Program-made: the position numbers and the translations under genes
Shown: one piece after another, positions 31,531-42,789 of the stretch
How the letters are laid out: each line of letters begins with the position of its first letter
How positions within the stretch are numbered: the first letter of the stretch is position 1
From: Trichinella spiralis
Lineage: Eukaryota; Nematoda; Enoplea; Trichinellida; Trichinellidae
Length of the DNA: 64,000 nt
Direction of reading: 5' to 3'
NCBI GenBank assembly: GCA_000181795.3
Contig: CM012955.1
Location: forward strand, 62,001-126,000
The notes under the pieces: model-generated
The model's input: only the letters and a program-made list of their open reading frames with translations
The model's database searches: none
Told to the model about the DNA's origin: nothing

Positions 31531-32256
31531 ATGGAAGAATTCATACGTGGAAAAATTGATTATGTTCAAGATATGCCAAGACAAGGTGGATATTCTAAAA
31601 TATTTTATGAACGCACCTTCCCCAAAACTGGAATACCATGTAAGTTATGTTTAAACTATTTAACAATTGCAGTGTTGTTTTTTAAGGGTGGAAATTTGTC
31701 GTTGGTGGGGTCACTATGTTTACAATTGGAGCGCTTGGTGTTAAGGGTACTCAAAGACATAATCGGTATGCTTTTTTGTTTTTTAAATTAAATGATTCAT
31801 TTAAAGAAAACTGAAGCAAAATTTAATTAAGCATTGTAAATTAAATTACTTAGGATGGTTCGTTTGGAGGACAATGATGTTCGAATTGCTCTCGAGCCAT
31901 TCATAATGGCTGAACGTGATCGAATGTAAGTGCTTATACAGTTCTGATGAAAAAAATAAGCAAGACAACTTTGCTTTTTAAGGTGGTTAAAACTTCTGCG
32001 CTCGACGCGCGATAAAGAGAATGACGTAATGAAAAATGTCCCTGGTTGGCAAACGGGAACTTGGTATGGTGAACCGATTTTCTTTACTCTTGGTAAAGAT
32101 AAATGGTGGGATCCGGAGATGATAGAAGTGTACACTCATTCTCGGCCACGTCATATAAAGCAGCATGTTCACTGGCACGAGCATGACGAATATGCAGGAC
32201 CACATTGGTGGGACAAATTCATTCCTCATTTTCTTCTTGAAAATTGGATCAAGTAA
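31531..32256 (+). CDS. NDUFA13: Complex I subunit NDUFA13 / GRIM-19
   Basis: Four exons in phase: 31531-31639, 31687-31765, 31854-31925 and 31983-32256, giving 177 residues. NDUFA13 is a single-span accessory subunit needed to assemble respiratory complex I in the mitochondrial inner membrane. Matches: QDMPRQGGYSKIFYERTFPK (family QDMPPPGGY), one membrane segment (about residues 42-58), RLEDNDVRIALEPF and MAERDR (family DFEARIALLP and AETDR), then VMKNVPGWQTGTWYGEP (family MKDVPDWKVGE). About 25-30 residues extend beyond vertebrate proteins (144 aa), rich in His and Trp (HVHWHEHDEYAGPHWW). Similar extension after the WYGEP motif may be a nematode feature; I cannot verify. The gene converges on the LTO1-like gene. 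Confidence 0.93.
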
Positions 32257-32667
32257 ATTCCCATTTGCATCTGTGACATCCAACATCATGATGTGTACTT
32301 CAATGAATGCTTTTATTACTGTCGAACGAAATTGAAAATTTGCATTAACTGTGAAAGAGATTATATTAAATTTTGCTTAGACAATGCTGTATGGTTATTT
32401 ATAGAGAATTCTTCGTTTATAGCAGGAAGCATTTTCAAATTTTGCGCCTCAACGTGTTTGTTTTCTAAACTCATTACAAATAATTGTCATTTAAATTTTT
32501 TGCAATTTCGTAAATGTTAGCAGTGGGCATCTCCAAACAGCTTTATTTATTGTTTTATTAAACAAATTTTTCAAAATGATACATTTTGCGAACAAGCAAA
32601 GAAAAATGTCATATTTGAATCAATTCAAACATGATAAAATTAAGCGAAAAGTAGATTTTTAAATTAA

Positions 32668-33015
32668 CTAAAAGAGCAGTTCATTTTCTGTTGATATCGA
32701 TTGATATTGATCAGGAAGCTGCAAACGCTTTTGTTGTACCCTTAACTTCTTCAAATGAGGCAGAAGATTGCTTTTGGAAGACAGCTGAAATTTTTGGCAT
32801 ATCGTTAGGATTCTTTTGCAAGTAGAAAGTTTTTGATGCCATTCTTTGGCTGACACATCATTATCGATGATTTGTGTCAGTGTATGAGCGTAACCTTCAG
32901 GGAAGCCAATTTCAATACCGCAAGTAAGTGCCAGTTTCAAACCATGCAAGAAACCTTTATCACTTGCTTTCCGTGCACATCTGTCCTTGTCTTTTATCAA
33001 CTCTGCACTTTTCAT
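32668..33015 (-). CDS. LTO1/ORAOV1-like protein with GxxxG ladder
   Basis: Single exon, 115 residues; an in-frame stop lies just upstream of the ATG, supporting the start. The hallmark is a Gly/Ala ladder every four residues: Gly21, Gly25, Ala29, Gly33, Gly37, Gly41 (GFLHGLKLALTCGIEIGFPE). This is the deca-GX3 motif of Yae1/Lto1. Lto1 and Yae1 form an adaptor that brings the ABC ATPase Rli1/ABCE1 to the cytosolic iron-sulfur assembly machinery. The rest is helical and basic. It is shorter at the N-terminus than human ORAOV1 (137) and ends in an aromatic residue (Phe), loosely like C-terminal CIA-targeting tails. LTO1 is more likely than YAE1 because of size. It follows TAMM41 by 411 bases on the same strand. 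Confidence 0.65.
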   Translation of the reverse strand: MKSAELIKDKDRCARKASDKGFLHGLKLALTCGIEIGFPEGYAHTLTQIIDNDVSAKEWHQKLSTCKRILTICQKFQLSSKSNLLPHLKKLRVQQKRLQLPDQYQSISTENELLF

Positions 33016-33426
33016 GTAGTTCGTAAACTATAATTTGAAAGTTGCTTAAAAACGTCAATTATTATTACTGTTAATTTTTTCCATAAAATAATTATGATAA
33101 AGTATTCAAGTTAAAGGTAATCAAAGAAAATCACAATGTTACTGTACTTATTAATAATGAAGTTCAATAAATAGAATTTTTTTTATTATTTTCAGTGGTG
33201 TTTAGAAAATAGCAGTGCATCCAAAACAAAGTATATCTGTTTGTAATTTGCATGTATGTTGATATTTTAATAAATATATAATTAATAACTGAAATTAGCA
33301 ATTCAGTAAGTATGCAAAAGTAAGCTAAAAACTGTTAACGTTGTGACTTTGGTGGGCAATTGTTCGACCGTAAAATATTGCATCAATAGTGACGGATTGA
33401 TTTTCCTAATTCAGTCATTCAAGAGT

Positions 33427-34817
33427 TTATTCAAAAATGTGTGAACGAACCATCTTTTGCAACTTTTTCCCAAAATATCTGCATGATTTTAAAAAACCAG
33501 CAGTTAAAAAATTTTTCATCGTCTGCTGATAGCTAGATTTAAAAACAATTCTTTCAACAGCATACTTCAATTTTTCGGCATAATTGATGTCGCTTGCTAG
33601 GCTGAATATTATTTCTTCTAAATCACACTGCTGTGGGTTACATTTTTGCATATAATTTTCGATTTCAAAAAGCACTTGGGATGGCAAAAATTCCAACAGA
33701 TGTAAAATGTTATCAGTTGTCAACAAGTGGTTAAAATTTTGGCCAGAACGTGTTAGTGGAATTTCTTCACAAAGATGATTCAAAATTGGTTCATACATGT
33801 GAGCAAACTGTTGCATATTCTGTTGAACAATGTTTGTCACTTTGTTTTTATCTTCGGCAATTTTCATGCGAATATCACCCCAATAAGACAACGATGCAAT
33901 TGTTGTGTAGAGTTGTTCTTCGTTAAACTTTTCTGGTAAAATAAGCAAAGCCATGTGGCATGCATTTTTCAAATTCATTTTACAAGCTTCTTCCAATTCT
34001 CTGCTTGTAGGTGGAATTAAAACTTTCACCGGTTTGTGCATACGACCACTAATGTACAATGATTTCCAATCGATCAAATCCGAAATTAGATGCGAAGTCC
34101 TGATGACACTGTACTTAATGAAAAATTCCCCAACGCGAATCATTGTATTACAATAAACACGTGCAGCGTAGTCTGTCTGCAATTTTGTCAATCTTTCAGC
34201 TCCAATATAACGCAACATTGAATAATGACTACTGTTCAATTTCAAATTTTCCTTGTGCCATTCCAGAGGTTTATCGACAACTACAACAAAATCAATCATA
34301 TTTCTTTTAATTTCAGAATTTCGTTGTGCAATAACTCCAGAACCATAAGCGAACATCATAGAAACAGAAGTACGTGGAAGTATTGAAGCAATTCTCTCCA
34401 AATGCATCATCATTGCCAGATAATAATCTGAAAGATAAAATAAAAATGAAATTATACATTTCTAATTACATCCATAATAATACTAATAATAATGACCATA
34501 AAAAATAAATCATTTACAATTAAATTATTCAAATTTTCCATTTATTAATGAAATCAATTGCAAATTCTAATAAACCAAATAGTTATTTCATGCTGCTGTA
34601 CCAAAAAAATATTCCACAAGTTACCGCTTCTCAATAGTTTAATCAAAAATGCTTCTTTTTCAGAATGCTTTCCGTCCAACAATACAAATCACTGTTACAA
34701 TATATTAATGCCTAAAATCATTAAATCTATTTATAAATGGTATGCAAATTCTTTCGAAAGAAAAAATTATTAAAAAGTAATCTTACTGTTCGAATAACCT
34801 CGACGTGTTTGTTGCAT
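33427..34817 (-). CDS. TAMM41: Mitochondrial phosphatidate cytidylyltransferase TAMM41
   Basis: Two exons: 34787-34817 (start and 10 residues) and 33427-34427, in phase, giving 343 residues. TAMM41 makes CDP-diacylglycerol on the matrix side of the inner membrane, the first committed step to cardiolipin. The short first exon plus the start of exon 2 give a basic amphipathic N-terminus (MQQTRRGYSNNYYLAM) that suits mitochondrial import. Family matches: FAYGSGVIAQ (nucleotidyltransferase-like GSG loop), IDFVVVVDKPLEWHKENL with the acidic residue, HYSMLRYIG, ARVYCNTMI, KYSVI, LIDWKSLYISGRMHKPVK, SYWGDIRM with Asp, and FLTAGFLKS near the end. Length matches the human enzyme (about 316-337). Another acceptor at about 34842 leaves room for an extra upstream exon. 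Confidence 0.93.
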
Positions 34818-35275
34818 TAATTTTTCGATTCCAAACTGTCCCTAGTGAATACAAAAATAAGACAATACGTCATTTTAATTTAAAAATATACACAATTTAA
34901 ACTCTGTTTCAAAAAACGCTTGCATGTAATTCTGGCAAAGTAAGCAAAGAAGACAAGCACAACATCTAAACTAAAAAACAGAACAGAAAAATGTTCCACT
35001 AATCAAAACATTCATTTTTACTGAATAAAGTTCATCCAAATATGCATGATTTTTCACAACAGTTATGAAAAAAGAACAATCACTGAAAACTATCGCATCG
35101 AATAAAAGGAAGTAAATTGCCACCGAAAATTCTCCGAAAGAAACTCGCACATGGGATGGTCAACGATGAAACCACAGAAGCGAATAAATTTCTAAATTTA
35201 TAATCATCATTATAATTGCCATATTCAAAAAATCATCATAAAATTTCAACCAACTACTAAAAACAAAATGACAGC

Positions 35276-36251
35276 TTACTTTAATGACCAATTCGGCAAG
35301 CCTCCATTCATATAAAAAGTATAAGTAAAGCTATCTTGATATTCACCATTTATATAATAATAATCTTTCAAGCGACAATGTCGTCTGAAATTAAATTCAT
35401 TCAAAAGCATGTTCATAATTGTCTAATTAATCAAACGCATTTTATAAGTACCTGAAATCCCAATGTTCATAAAATTTAATAGCACCAACGTTCGAAACTA
35501 AAACGTGAAGAAATACACATCGAACTGGACCACTTGGTGACATAATATTGCGAAGATAATTGAGCAGATGTGATAATAATTTGGAAGCAATGTTTTTACG
35601 ACGCCAACTTTTTCGTACACCCAAACTCAAAATATAACAAACTGGAGTATCCAATGAAAATGATTTCGCAAGGATACCATGATCCTAGATAAATGAATAA
35701 ATAAACATTTCAATAATATACAGTTGGAAAAAATCGATTTTTTGAAGATACTTTTATACCTCTGGATGGCAGTCCATTAGCATTCGTACTTCGGCCACTA
35801 AAATTCCAACAATCGATTGTCCGCAAACCGCGGCCATACTCCACAAACTTTGACTTCGACTGACATGCTCAAACCAATGATCTGGGTATCTTAAAAAATT
35901 AACGATGATACACATTTAAAAAATTAAATATTTCAAAATTAGATTACATGTGACTAAAAAAGTCTAAAAAGTAAATAAAAATATAAATATTTAAATGTCA
36001 AAATAAGTGCATTGTTAAAATACGATATTTGAGCAAGTAGAGCAGCAATTAAAACATGCATGAACAATTCCAATACGAATTGCAAGAAACTTCGATGACA
36101 CATCTTAAACGAAACCTTACTCCAAAGGAAACACATCAGAATACAACTTTTTCACTTCAGATACATCTTCCATGCACAAGTAACGCATGTGAACTTCATC
36201 TTCTTCACGGTTATCCAGATCAATAATGAAACTGCTCGAAGTACCATCCAT
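35276..36251 (-). CDS. NAA60: N-alpha-acetyltransferase 60 (NatF)
   Basis: Four exons in phase: 36121-36251, 35760-35889, 35452-35684 and 35276-35384, giving 200 residues to the first stop. NAA60 acetylates N-termini of membrane proteins facing the cytosol, at the Golgi in animals. Matches: RYLCMEDVSEVKKL, FPLEYPDHWF, SIVGILVAEV, DTPVCYILSLGVRKSWRRKN with the acetyl-CoA loop (R/Q-x-x-G/N-x-A variant, RRKNIAS), VFLHVLVSNVGAIKFYEHWD, then YTFYMNGGLPNW. Human NAA60 (242) has a longer tail that binds membrane. Here the stop lies within AAAGTAAGC, a good splice donor, so a spliced, longer C-terminus is likely; an exon starting near 35260 would keep the frame. Confidence 0.92.
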
Positions 36252-37325
36252 TTTAAATTATGCTACTTCTCCATTTAGCAGCTACAGCTGAACGTAAATA
36301 AACAAATGTCATTGTCTATGCTAGTATGATTATAAAATGAACAAAGTACGAAATCAATTACTTGATCATATATAAAATTAATTTTCAGTTTCGCTTATAA
36401 AATTATCTCGATTTTTTAATATAACTGTTCTTCATGTGTTAATAATATAATTATATAACAACAATAATAACAAATCATATAATTAATATTCATTCAACAT
36501 TGAACACATTACAATTAAAAAAATTAACATTACGCGTTTAAAAATGTTGTATACTAAGTTTAACATATAATATGACGTCAAAACAATTCAGCGAACGTAC
36601 GTCAAAAAGCCGCTCATTAATGAAACTATAAATTAGATCGAAAAAAATTAAAAAGACAAGTTACTTGACCTTAAATACACAACTCAAAATTATACAAAAC
36701 TGCTGAAAATTACCAGAGTAACCAATCCAATACATTGTTCTATTTTGTTTAAAAGAACCATTAATAAACATGCTAAGATAATCAGTGCGTATGAAATGCA
36801 CGTACCAAGCACAGAGTTCGTAAAAGACGATAAATATAAATAAAGAGGAAACAATCTGCGTAAAGTGCGCGAAAGCCCTTCTGTTCTTCTAGCTCTTTAC
36901 ATATACATCATATACATCTAAATAAATATATAAAACCGCAAGGAGGATTTCACTTTAAGATAAATTTATTACTTAACATTTATCAATACAGGTTTACTGT
37001 ATTTAAAGTAAATTCAAGTTTTAATGTAAAATGGACAAATAAATTGCATTTATTTGGGAAAAATGTGCGATTCCTAAACGTCTTACAAAATCTTATCTCT
37101 TTAATAAATTATTTAATTATCATAACAGGAAAAATTTGCTTTACCATATAAAATAGGAAAATAGCCAAGCATAGTATTAAGTATAGCAAGGGTGCATTTA
37201 AAACTTTAAAAGCTGAAAGAAAAACTAACGGAATTTTTATTTACCAAATCTATTTAATCACATTTTAGATAAATGTATAAAATTATCGATAACTAAAAAC
37301 TGTATTCAAAGTATTGCAGTCAAAG
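36252..37325. other. Intergenic between NAA60 and acyl carrier protein
   Basis: AT-rich; no exon, RNA gene or repeat family recognised. Confidence 0.5.
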
Positions 37326-37778
37326 TTAATTTTCCACGCCTTTGACTTTACAAACATAATTGGCCAACTTCACGCCAGTCATCAGTTTCTCAATTTCATC
37401 ATCAGGAATTTCAATACCAAATTCTTCTTCAACAGCCAACATCAGTTCAACATGATCAAGACTATCTAACCCGAGATCATTGACAAAATGGGAATCCAGT
37501 GTAAAATTTGTATCATTTACCATTTGTAATCTGTGAAACATTTTCACCACTTTAAGAACACGTTGCTCAACTTCTTGCTTTGTCAGTTTATGCGGCATTT
37601 CAAACGGTTGTGTCGGCTTACCAATTTTATAATGCATTATTTGTTGAACTTGGGACGTTGGTGCAGTTCTTGCGACAAACCCAATGAAACGATAAAATTT
37701 TGGAACGCTGAACCATGCCTTCCGAGGCAACCAAAAATATCGTGAAGAAATATAAAGAAAATTATTAATAATTTTCAT
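37326..37778 (-). CDS. NDUFAB1: Mitochondrial acyl carrier protein, NDUFAB1
   Basis: Single exon, 150 residues. The C-terminal 80 residues are an acyl carrier domain: [13 protein letters not shown], then the phosphopantetheine site [20 protein letters not shown] with Ser106, and [12 protein letters not shown]. The first 60-65 residues are basic, aromatic and poor in acids, fitting a mitochondrial presequence (human precursor 156). The protein carries nascent acyl chains of mitochondrial fatty acid synthesis (lipoate supply), binds LYR proteins, and is a structural subunit of complex I. Its prosthetic group derives from coenzyme A, whose pathway enzyme PPCS is also encoded in this window. Confidence 0.95.
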   Translation of the reverse strand: MKIINNFLYISSRYFWLPRKAWFSVPKFYRFIGFVARTAPTSQVQQIMHYKIGKPTQPFEMPHKLTKQEVEQRVLKVVKMFHRLQMVNDTNFTLDSHFVNDLGLDSLDHVELMLAVEEEFGIEIPDDEIEKLMTGVKLANYVCKVKGVEN

Positions 37779-38556
37779 AATTCGACCTAAATGTTAAAAA
37801 AATTATTAACAGCTTTCATTTTCTAAGTAATAATTCATACTCATATTCACGTAGTAATTCAGAAAAAAAAGAAATCGTATTATATATTTTTATACCTAAT
37901 AACTAATAATGAACAAAAACAAGCAAAAAACTCAAATGCAAAAAAGTTGCTGATGCAAAAATAAAAAGATGAAATACCGTATGCCATATAAATAATTTCA
38001 AGTTCAATCAATTTATTTTATTATGATTGCATGAGTTCTTTCATATCAAAAGTGTATAACAGAAAAACTACATAAATTGAAGTCTTATGCTGGAAAAGAA
38101 TTACAAGTATATAAATGTTTTAAAATAATTTGTATATTAAATATGCAGTTTTGTTTAACTGCAGTTAATGGTTTATATATATTAAAATTTTTATGCATTA
38201 ATATTTATTTTTTTATTCATCATTATTGATTTACTGCCTTATATGTATTTATGCTTTTAATTATTAACGAAATTAAATGATTGTATGGCAGTATTGCCTA
38301 TTATACTGAACAGACTGCAGGCACAATAATGCATTGCACGTAGAATAGTGTGTTGACATTGCTGATTTCTTATATTCTATTTCGTCACTTTCTAGTACTT
38401 TGACAAATCAGCTACGTAAGATATTATTCTTTTCTGTATTTATGCTAATAAACAAGTAAATAATTGTATATTTAATTGTATTTCAAAATGAGAAGTAAAA
38501 TTAAATGTGAAGAAAATAAAAAACTGCTTTCTAACCATTCAGCATTTCGTTACATT
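37779..38556. other. Intergenic
   Basis: AT-rich, no gene recognised; contains the acyl carrier protein's upstream region and the 3' flank of the second transporter. Confidence 0.5.
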
Positions 38557-40429
38557 TTATTCGACATTAACGACTTTACAGTCGTCTAATAACATTTTAG
38601 TTAAAGCGTATTTTGATTCTGGTTGTACAATAAATGATACAACACTTGTAAAAATTAAAACAATCAAACTTGTTATATAAACAATCAGCGGCCATTTTAT
38701 CACAAAATAATAAACTGACGTTGAAAATGCGGTAGTGAAATCTTTGGTTGCTAGAAATAAGCCAACAGCAAGCGCTCGATTTTCTGTTAAAAATGATGCA
38801 GTTATTGTATGCAAAAGTGTTATTGTATACAATCCGTCGTTAACTGCTCCGGAAATCAATAAACAAAATAAAATAAGTAATGCAAAGTCATTCGATGATA
38901 AGCAAATTGTTGCGAGAATTATTATGATGCATACTGTATTCACAAAAAGAGATACTAATGTCAAGCATTTGTAACCAATGCACGCTATCTAAAAGACATA
39001 AATAAATAAGAATAAATAAATAGATAGATGAATAAACTCACTTTAAAATCTAAAATTACTGCAATTACAATAATCAATACAGTAAATAAACTGTATATGA
39101 ATACGTAAAGTAATATACCAAATGTTTTGATGTTTTTATCAGAAAATGTTGTTAAGCTGATGAGATTTTGCGCTACAGCAGATACTATCAGGAAAAATAG
39201 ATTCTTTCTTAATGTGCTCGAACGAAATAAATTTAAAATTGTTAAAAATTCTTTATCAGTTGCTCCAAATTGAATACTTTGAATCTGCTTAACATTAATT
39301 TCAATAGACGCTCTGTTCCACAAATCGGATGCAATTTCTGACAATGCTTGAGCAGCTCGGCAATAATACCCTTTTGAAATTAACCATCTTGGAGATTCCT
39401 AAATATTAATTTTTAATTAGACGTACGAATTATCTTAAAATTTATGTTACTGAATAATTAAATGAAAAATACATTTCATTTCATTTCAATTTTTTGTATA
39501 CCTGGAGTAACAAATGGGTGTACAGTAGTGAAATACTTATGAGATTGACAAAAATTAGAAACAATCGCCAATTTTTTGTTAAATAAAATATCAAAAAGAT
39601 GATCAGCAGAGTGAATGGAGATGTAGTGAATGATAGGGTTAATAGGCGGTATTGTTTATCGGTAATTTCACTCATCAATGTGATGACGCTTGTTTCGATT
39701 TTGCCAATTAGAAAGCCGATCAAAATTTGAAAAGCCAATAATAATTTCCAATTTGTACACGCAACTGACAGTATGCTAACAATCAAAGTCATCGACAAAC
39801 AAACAAATGATGCAGATAAACGTCCAAAACTGTCAGATAAATGACCACCAATCAGTGAACCAAAAAAATGCCCCATGACGTAACTGACAAATACAAACTG
39901 ACGAATGTCTTCCTTTTCGCAAAGCAGCATGAAGTGATCAAATAGACTTTCAAAATCACCATTCGCGACAGTAATATTACTGCATTTATTTAACAACTGA
40001 AACAAAAAATTTACATGTAATGAAAGAAAGAACAATTTACAGCATTTATAAGCAATCATTAAATCTAATTGATATCTTAATTGTGATAAATAATATTATA
40101 TATAATTCACATACTGAACAAAAAATGCTTTCATTCTTGGAGCTAGTAATAGTAGTATTATTTTCTTCAATCCAACATGTGTATTCCGATTTTATAAAAC
40201 TAAAACGAAGTAGTGCAGAATGAGCAACCCATATAATTGTAGTAAGTTGCACTGTTATCAAGCAGAATATTTGATATTTTCCAAATATGCCAACGCTATC
40301 AAGAACCATTTCATACGTTGGAAAATAATTTTTTACTTCCTCAGCACTTTGCTTGCGATATAATGTAATTTTTCGTGGTTTTAAACTTTTCAGTCCTACC
40401 TCGTCTGGTATATTTCTTGTTTCATCCAT
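38557..40429 (-). CDS. SLC22-like major facilitator transporter (copy B)
   Basis: Four exons in phase: 40115-40429, 39502-39996, 39042-39398 and 38557-38988, giving 532 residues. Hydrophobicity fits 12 spans with a large loop after the first. Family marks: LDSVGIFGKYQIF near the start, the loop 2-3 signature GGHLSDSFGRL, and ESPRWLISKGYY after span 6. SLC22 proteins carry organic cations, anions or carnitine across the plasma membrane; the substrate here is not predictable. The pre-TM2 region LLCEKEDIRQF departs from the usual W-x-LVCD motif that copy A keeps. Exon structure matches copy A (exon 2 is 495 bases in both), so the pair arose by tandem duplication. Copy B lies 514 bases downstream of copy A on the same strand. 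Confidence 0.85.
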
Positions 40430-40943
40430 TGACTGCGATAATCTTAAAGTCAAATTTTTATAAATAACAAGCAAATCAATACAAAATAACTCAAATACTT
40501 ACTATTCGAAAAGAAATATTGTGTTTTTTTATAAATTTAAAAATGTATCTAAAAATTGAAATAGTAAATAAATTAGGCCAAACAATGAAGAGCAACTTGA
40601 AATAAATTTACTGTAATGACTTAATGATTTTATTTTGAAAATGAAAGATAACATAGTTATCTATTGCTTTTAAATCAACATTGGTGCATGTTCAATTTCA
40701 AGTCGAGAACAAACAATTTCATGAGAAATAAAATAAAAAGCCTACATTTAATTGAATTATTCTTTTTTTAATTTCACCTAAATGACATGAGATCAACATG
40801 ATTAAATTTTAAATAAAAATACTGAACTATAAAAGGCACAAAGTATGAAAAAGATTTTATTACTACAATCAGTCAATATTTGAAATAAAAAAGAAATCAC
40901 AAATATAGAACAGAACAGAATAGAATAGAATGATAACAGGAAA
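40430..40943. other. Spacer between tandem transporters
   Basis: 514 AT-rich bases containing copy A's 3' flank and presumably copy B's promoter. Confidence 0.5.
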
Positions 40944-42789
40944 TTATTTTATATCTTCATCAAGATCTGGCATACGAACTTTGGCTAAACAATATTTCGT
41001 TTCTGGCAAATACCACATGGCACCTAAGAATGTTATAATGAGAAAAGTTTCAATGGCAAGACAAGGTACAATTGGCCAAATTTTTGTGCTGAATTCAATC
41101 ACGGCTCCAATTATAATAGTTCCAAATCTTGAAACCCAATAATGAATCCAATTGCGATGCCTCTCATCACTGTTGGATAAATGACAGCAGCTGTGTGCAA
41201 GACGGTCATTTCGTATATTGAACCATTAAGTGCCATTGCCAGTAATAAAATTCCATACAGTATATTGCTGTTAAAATCAGATTTAACAAAAAAAATCACT
41301 ATAACAACTCCAAAACAAATAATGATCGACCCCAAACTGAATAGCATCATGTGCTTGCAACCGAGCCGGGAAAACTAAAATAAAAAAGTGTAAAAAGAGA
41401 AATGTAAAATTATTCATATAAATAAAACTTTACTTTAGCATTCAACATGATGCCGATGATTAAGAATATCATTCGAAAACTGCCATTCAGAAGGAGGTGC
41501 AAATACATATTTTGAATAATTGATAAATTGCTAAATAAGATGAAGCCTGAATTGACAAAGCTGCAAGAAATTACGGACAAAATGAGAGAAAGTGTTTTTA
41601 TAGACAAAGATTTTGATCGAAACAAATCTACAAATGTGAACAGTTTATTCTGAGTAGGTATGACGAGAAGCGTCGTCAGCTGTTGTGGATAAATATCACA
41701 ATTATCCCCTTTCCATCGATCAGAACATAATTCAGTAATAACAGCAGCAGCTTCGGAAATTTTCCCTTTCGAAATCAGCCATCTTAATGATTCCTGAAAA
41801 AGCAACAATCGTACAAACAAACAAAGCCACAACATAATTTCTAATATTAATCAATATTGAACAGTTTTCTTTACATCTGCAAAACAAAAAGTGCACATAC
41901 TTGGTAAAGAAGATAGCTGTACAATAATGGTGAAGATAAAAGACTGATGAAGATCAAATACATTCGCCATTCGGATGTACAATAAGCAATTAATGCTATG
42001 AATAGATAAGAAACGCTCATCTGAGAGCAAGCAATTGGAATGTATCTATATTTGCCATCGGTAGTTTCTATGAGCAGTGTTGTACAGGTTGTTTGTATCT
42101 GCCCAAAAATGGCGCCAGTGACAAATTGAAAAATTGCAAAAGATTTCCAATCAGTGCAAGCAATAGAAAGTGATCGAACCACGAGACCGGCAGAAAGATA
42201 TACAAATAATCCTCTCAATCTGCCCAAATTATCGGACAAATGACCACCAACAATTGCACCGATCATTCTCCCTATTAAAAATGAAGCCAACAATATGAAA
42301 ACGTAACTTCTTCTGTCGCAAACCAATTTCCAATCTGATGTCATCGAAGAAAATTGCAAATCAACTTCTTTCAAATTTCGGCACGTTTTAATCATCTGAA
42401 ATTTATTCAATTCAAAACAAAAAAAATATTTAATAAAATAATACTTGACAAAAATATTTTTCATCTTCTCCATTTGAAACTGTAGAATTGTCAATTGGGT
42501 CGATACATGACCAACTGGATGATACCATTGTATTTAATAAAAGTAAATAATTTGCAAACCATGTAATTGTCGAAAAAAATGTTACAGCACAACAAAAAAT
42601 TTGATAAGGACCAAATATACGAATTTTTGCAAAAATTTCATCCATACACGTAAAATATGAATCGTACATTTGGATGCTTTGTTTTCGATAAACGGTTGCT
42701 TTTCTTTTCACTGCTTTCCCACTTGGATTAAACGTTGAAAATGAATGATCTTGCAATTCCATAGAGTCGGAAGATATTTCAGCGCTCAT
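40944..42789 (-). CDS. SLC22-like major facilitator transporter (copy A), last exon frameshifted
   Basis: Four exons: 42445-42789, 41901-42395, 41434-41793 and 40944-41374. With one base restored the product would be about 543 residues. Marks of SLC22: IFGPYQIF, SDWKLVCDRRSY, loop signature GGHLSDNLGRLRG, ESLRWLISKGKISEA and a late YPTVMRGIAIGF. In exon 4 the frame that encodes RGIAIGFIIG runs into a stop, while the conserved end (SRFGTIIIGAVIEF ... WYLPETKY) continues in another frame after the homopolymer bases 41132-41137. Exon 4 is 431 bases here and 432 in copy B, so one base is missing. Either a sequencing or assembly error or a real lesion that truncates the last two spans. Confidence 0.83.
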
